A stretch of DNA of 58,283 nucleotides from an uncultured Bacteroidota bacterium (GTDB lineage: Bacteria; Bacteroidota; Bacteroidia; Flavobacteriales; Flavobacteriaceae), in assembly GCA_902510415.1 (NCBI GenBank), contig CABXBH010000006.1, forward strand, positions 1-58,283. The letters run 5' to 3'. The position numbers and the translations under genes are program-made. Position 1 is the stretch's first letter; every line of letters starts with the position of its first letter. The notes beneath the pieces were generated by a model. The model saw nothing but the letters and a program-made list of their open reading frames with translations, searched no databases and was not told where the DNA came from. This document shows positions 58,255 through 58,283 of the stretch, in pieces.

Positions 58255-58283
58255 TTTATAAAATTAGCGCAAAAAGTATATTA

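Overview
The window is a compact, AT-rich chromosomal segment of a Bacteroidota bacterium, most likely a streamlined (possibly marine) member of the Flavobacteriia. The evidence is lineage-typical content: a GLPGLI-family protein with a carboxypeptidase-regulatory-domain outer-membrane barrel, a type IX secretion (T9SS) sorting tail, a SusB-type GH97 glucosidase, a FolK-deoxynucleoside kinase fusion, DUF2797, a membrane pyrophosphatase, a DUF5117-type metalloprotease, Bacteroidota-type -7 promoter elements (TAnnTTTG), frequent TTG starts and no obvious Shine-Dalgarno sequences. No phage, insertion sequence, CRISPR array or rRNA was seen; about 95% of the bases are coding.

Layout. 1-2185: end of trigger factor, clpP, clpX (protein quality control). 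2182-9629: a GH3-type acyl-amido synthetase, DUF2797, a queuosine-precursor transporter, folK-dNK fusion, a SpoU-type RNA methyltransferase, mutS. 9683-12070: GH97 glucosidase, then tRNA-Gly(GCC) and tRNA-Leu(UAA) with a strong terminator. 12111-18037: DEAD-box helicase, a stand-alone Trp-triplet leader with terminator (13948-14061), a secreted PQQ-type sugar dehydrogenase, waaA, a secreted amidohydrolase. 18034-24616 (minus strand): etfB-etfA, a DUF151 nuclease, a CNT nucleoside transporter, thyA, folA, fabD, lspA. 24748-28422: pdhB and a membrane pyrophosphatase with an extra NTF2-like tail. 28454-29855: a second deoxynucleoside kinase and an exported protein of unknown function. 29930-34676: GLPGLI protein, AlkB-type monooxygenase and outer-membrane barrel in one operon.

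34783-41173 is the branched-chain amino acid operon ilvD-ilvB-ilvN-ilvC-ilvA, preceded by a terminator-like hairpin. A GT90 glycosyltransferase and a GapN-like aldehyde dehydrogenase follow. 43866-49264 is an aromatic amino acid operon (prephenate dehydratase, aminotransferase, prephenate dehydrogenase, DAHP synthase-chorismate mutase) continuing into rsgA and dtd. It is controlled by a clear Phe/Tyr attenuator: a 19-residue leader peptide with 9 Phe/Tyr, a terminator and a competing antiterminator. Then come a zinc metalloprotease, a MazG-like pyrophosphohydrolase, aroA, queA, rlmN, dnaG and nadE.

The most noteworthy items are the two amino-acid-sensing leaders (the Phe/Tyr one in front of its operon, the Trp one orphaned between tandem terminators), the GLPGLI-AlkB-barrel operon, the pyrophosphatase-NTF2 fusion with its relocated gating glutamate, a waaA gene whose N-terminus is encoded upstream of its first ATG, and an IlvA without its regulatory domain.
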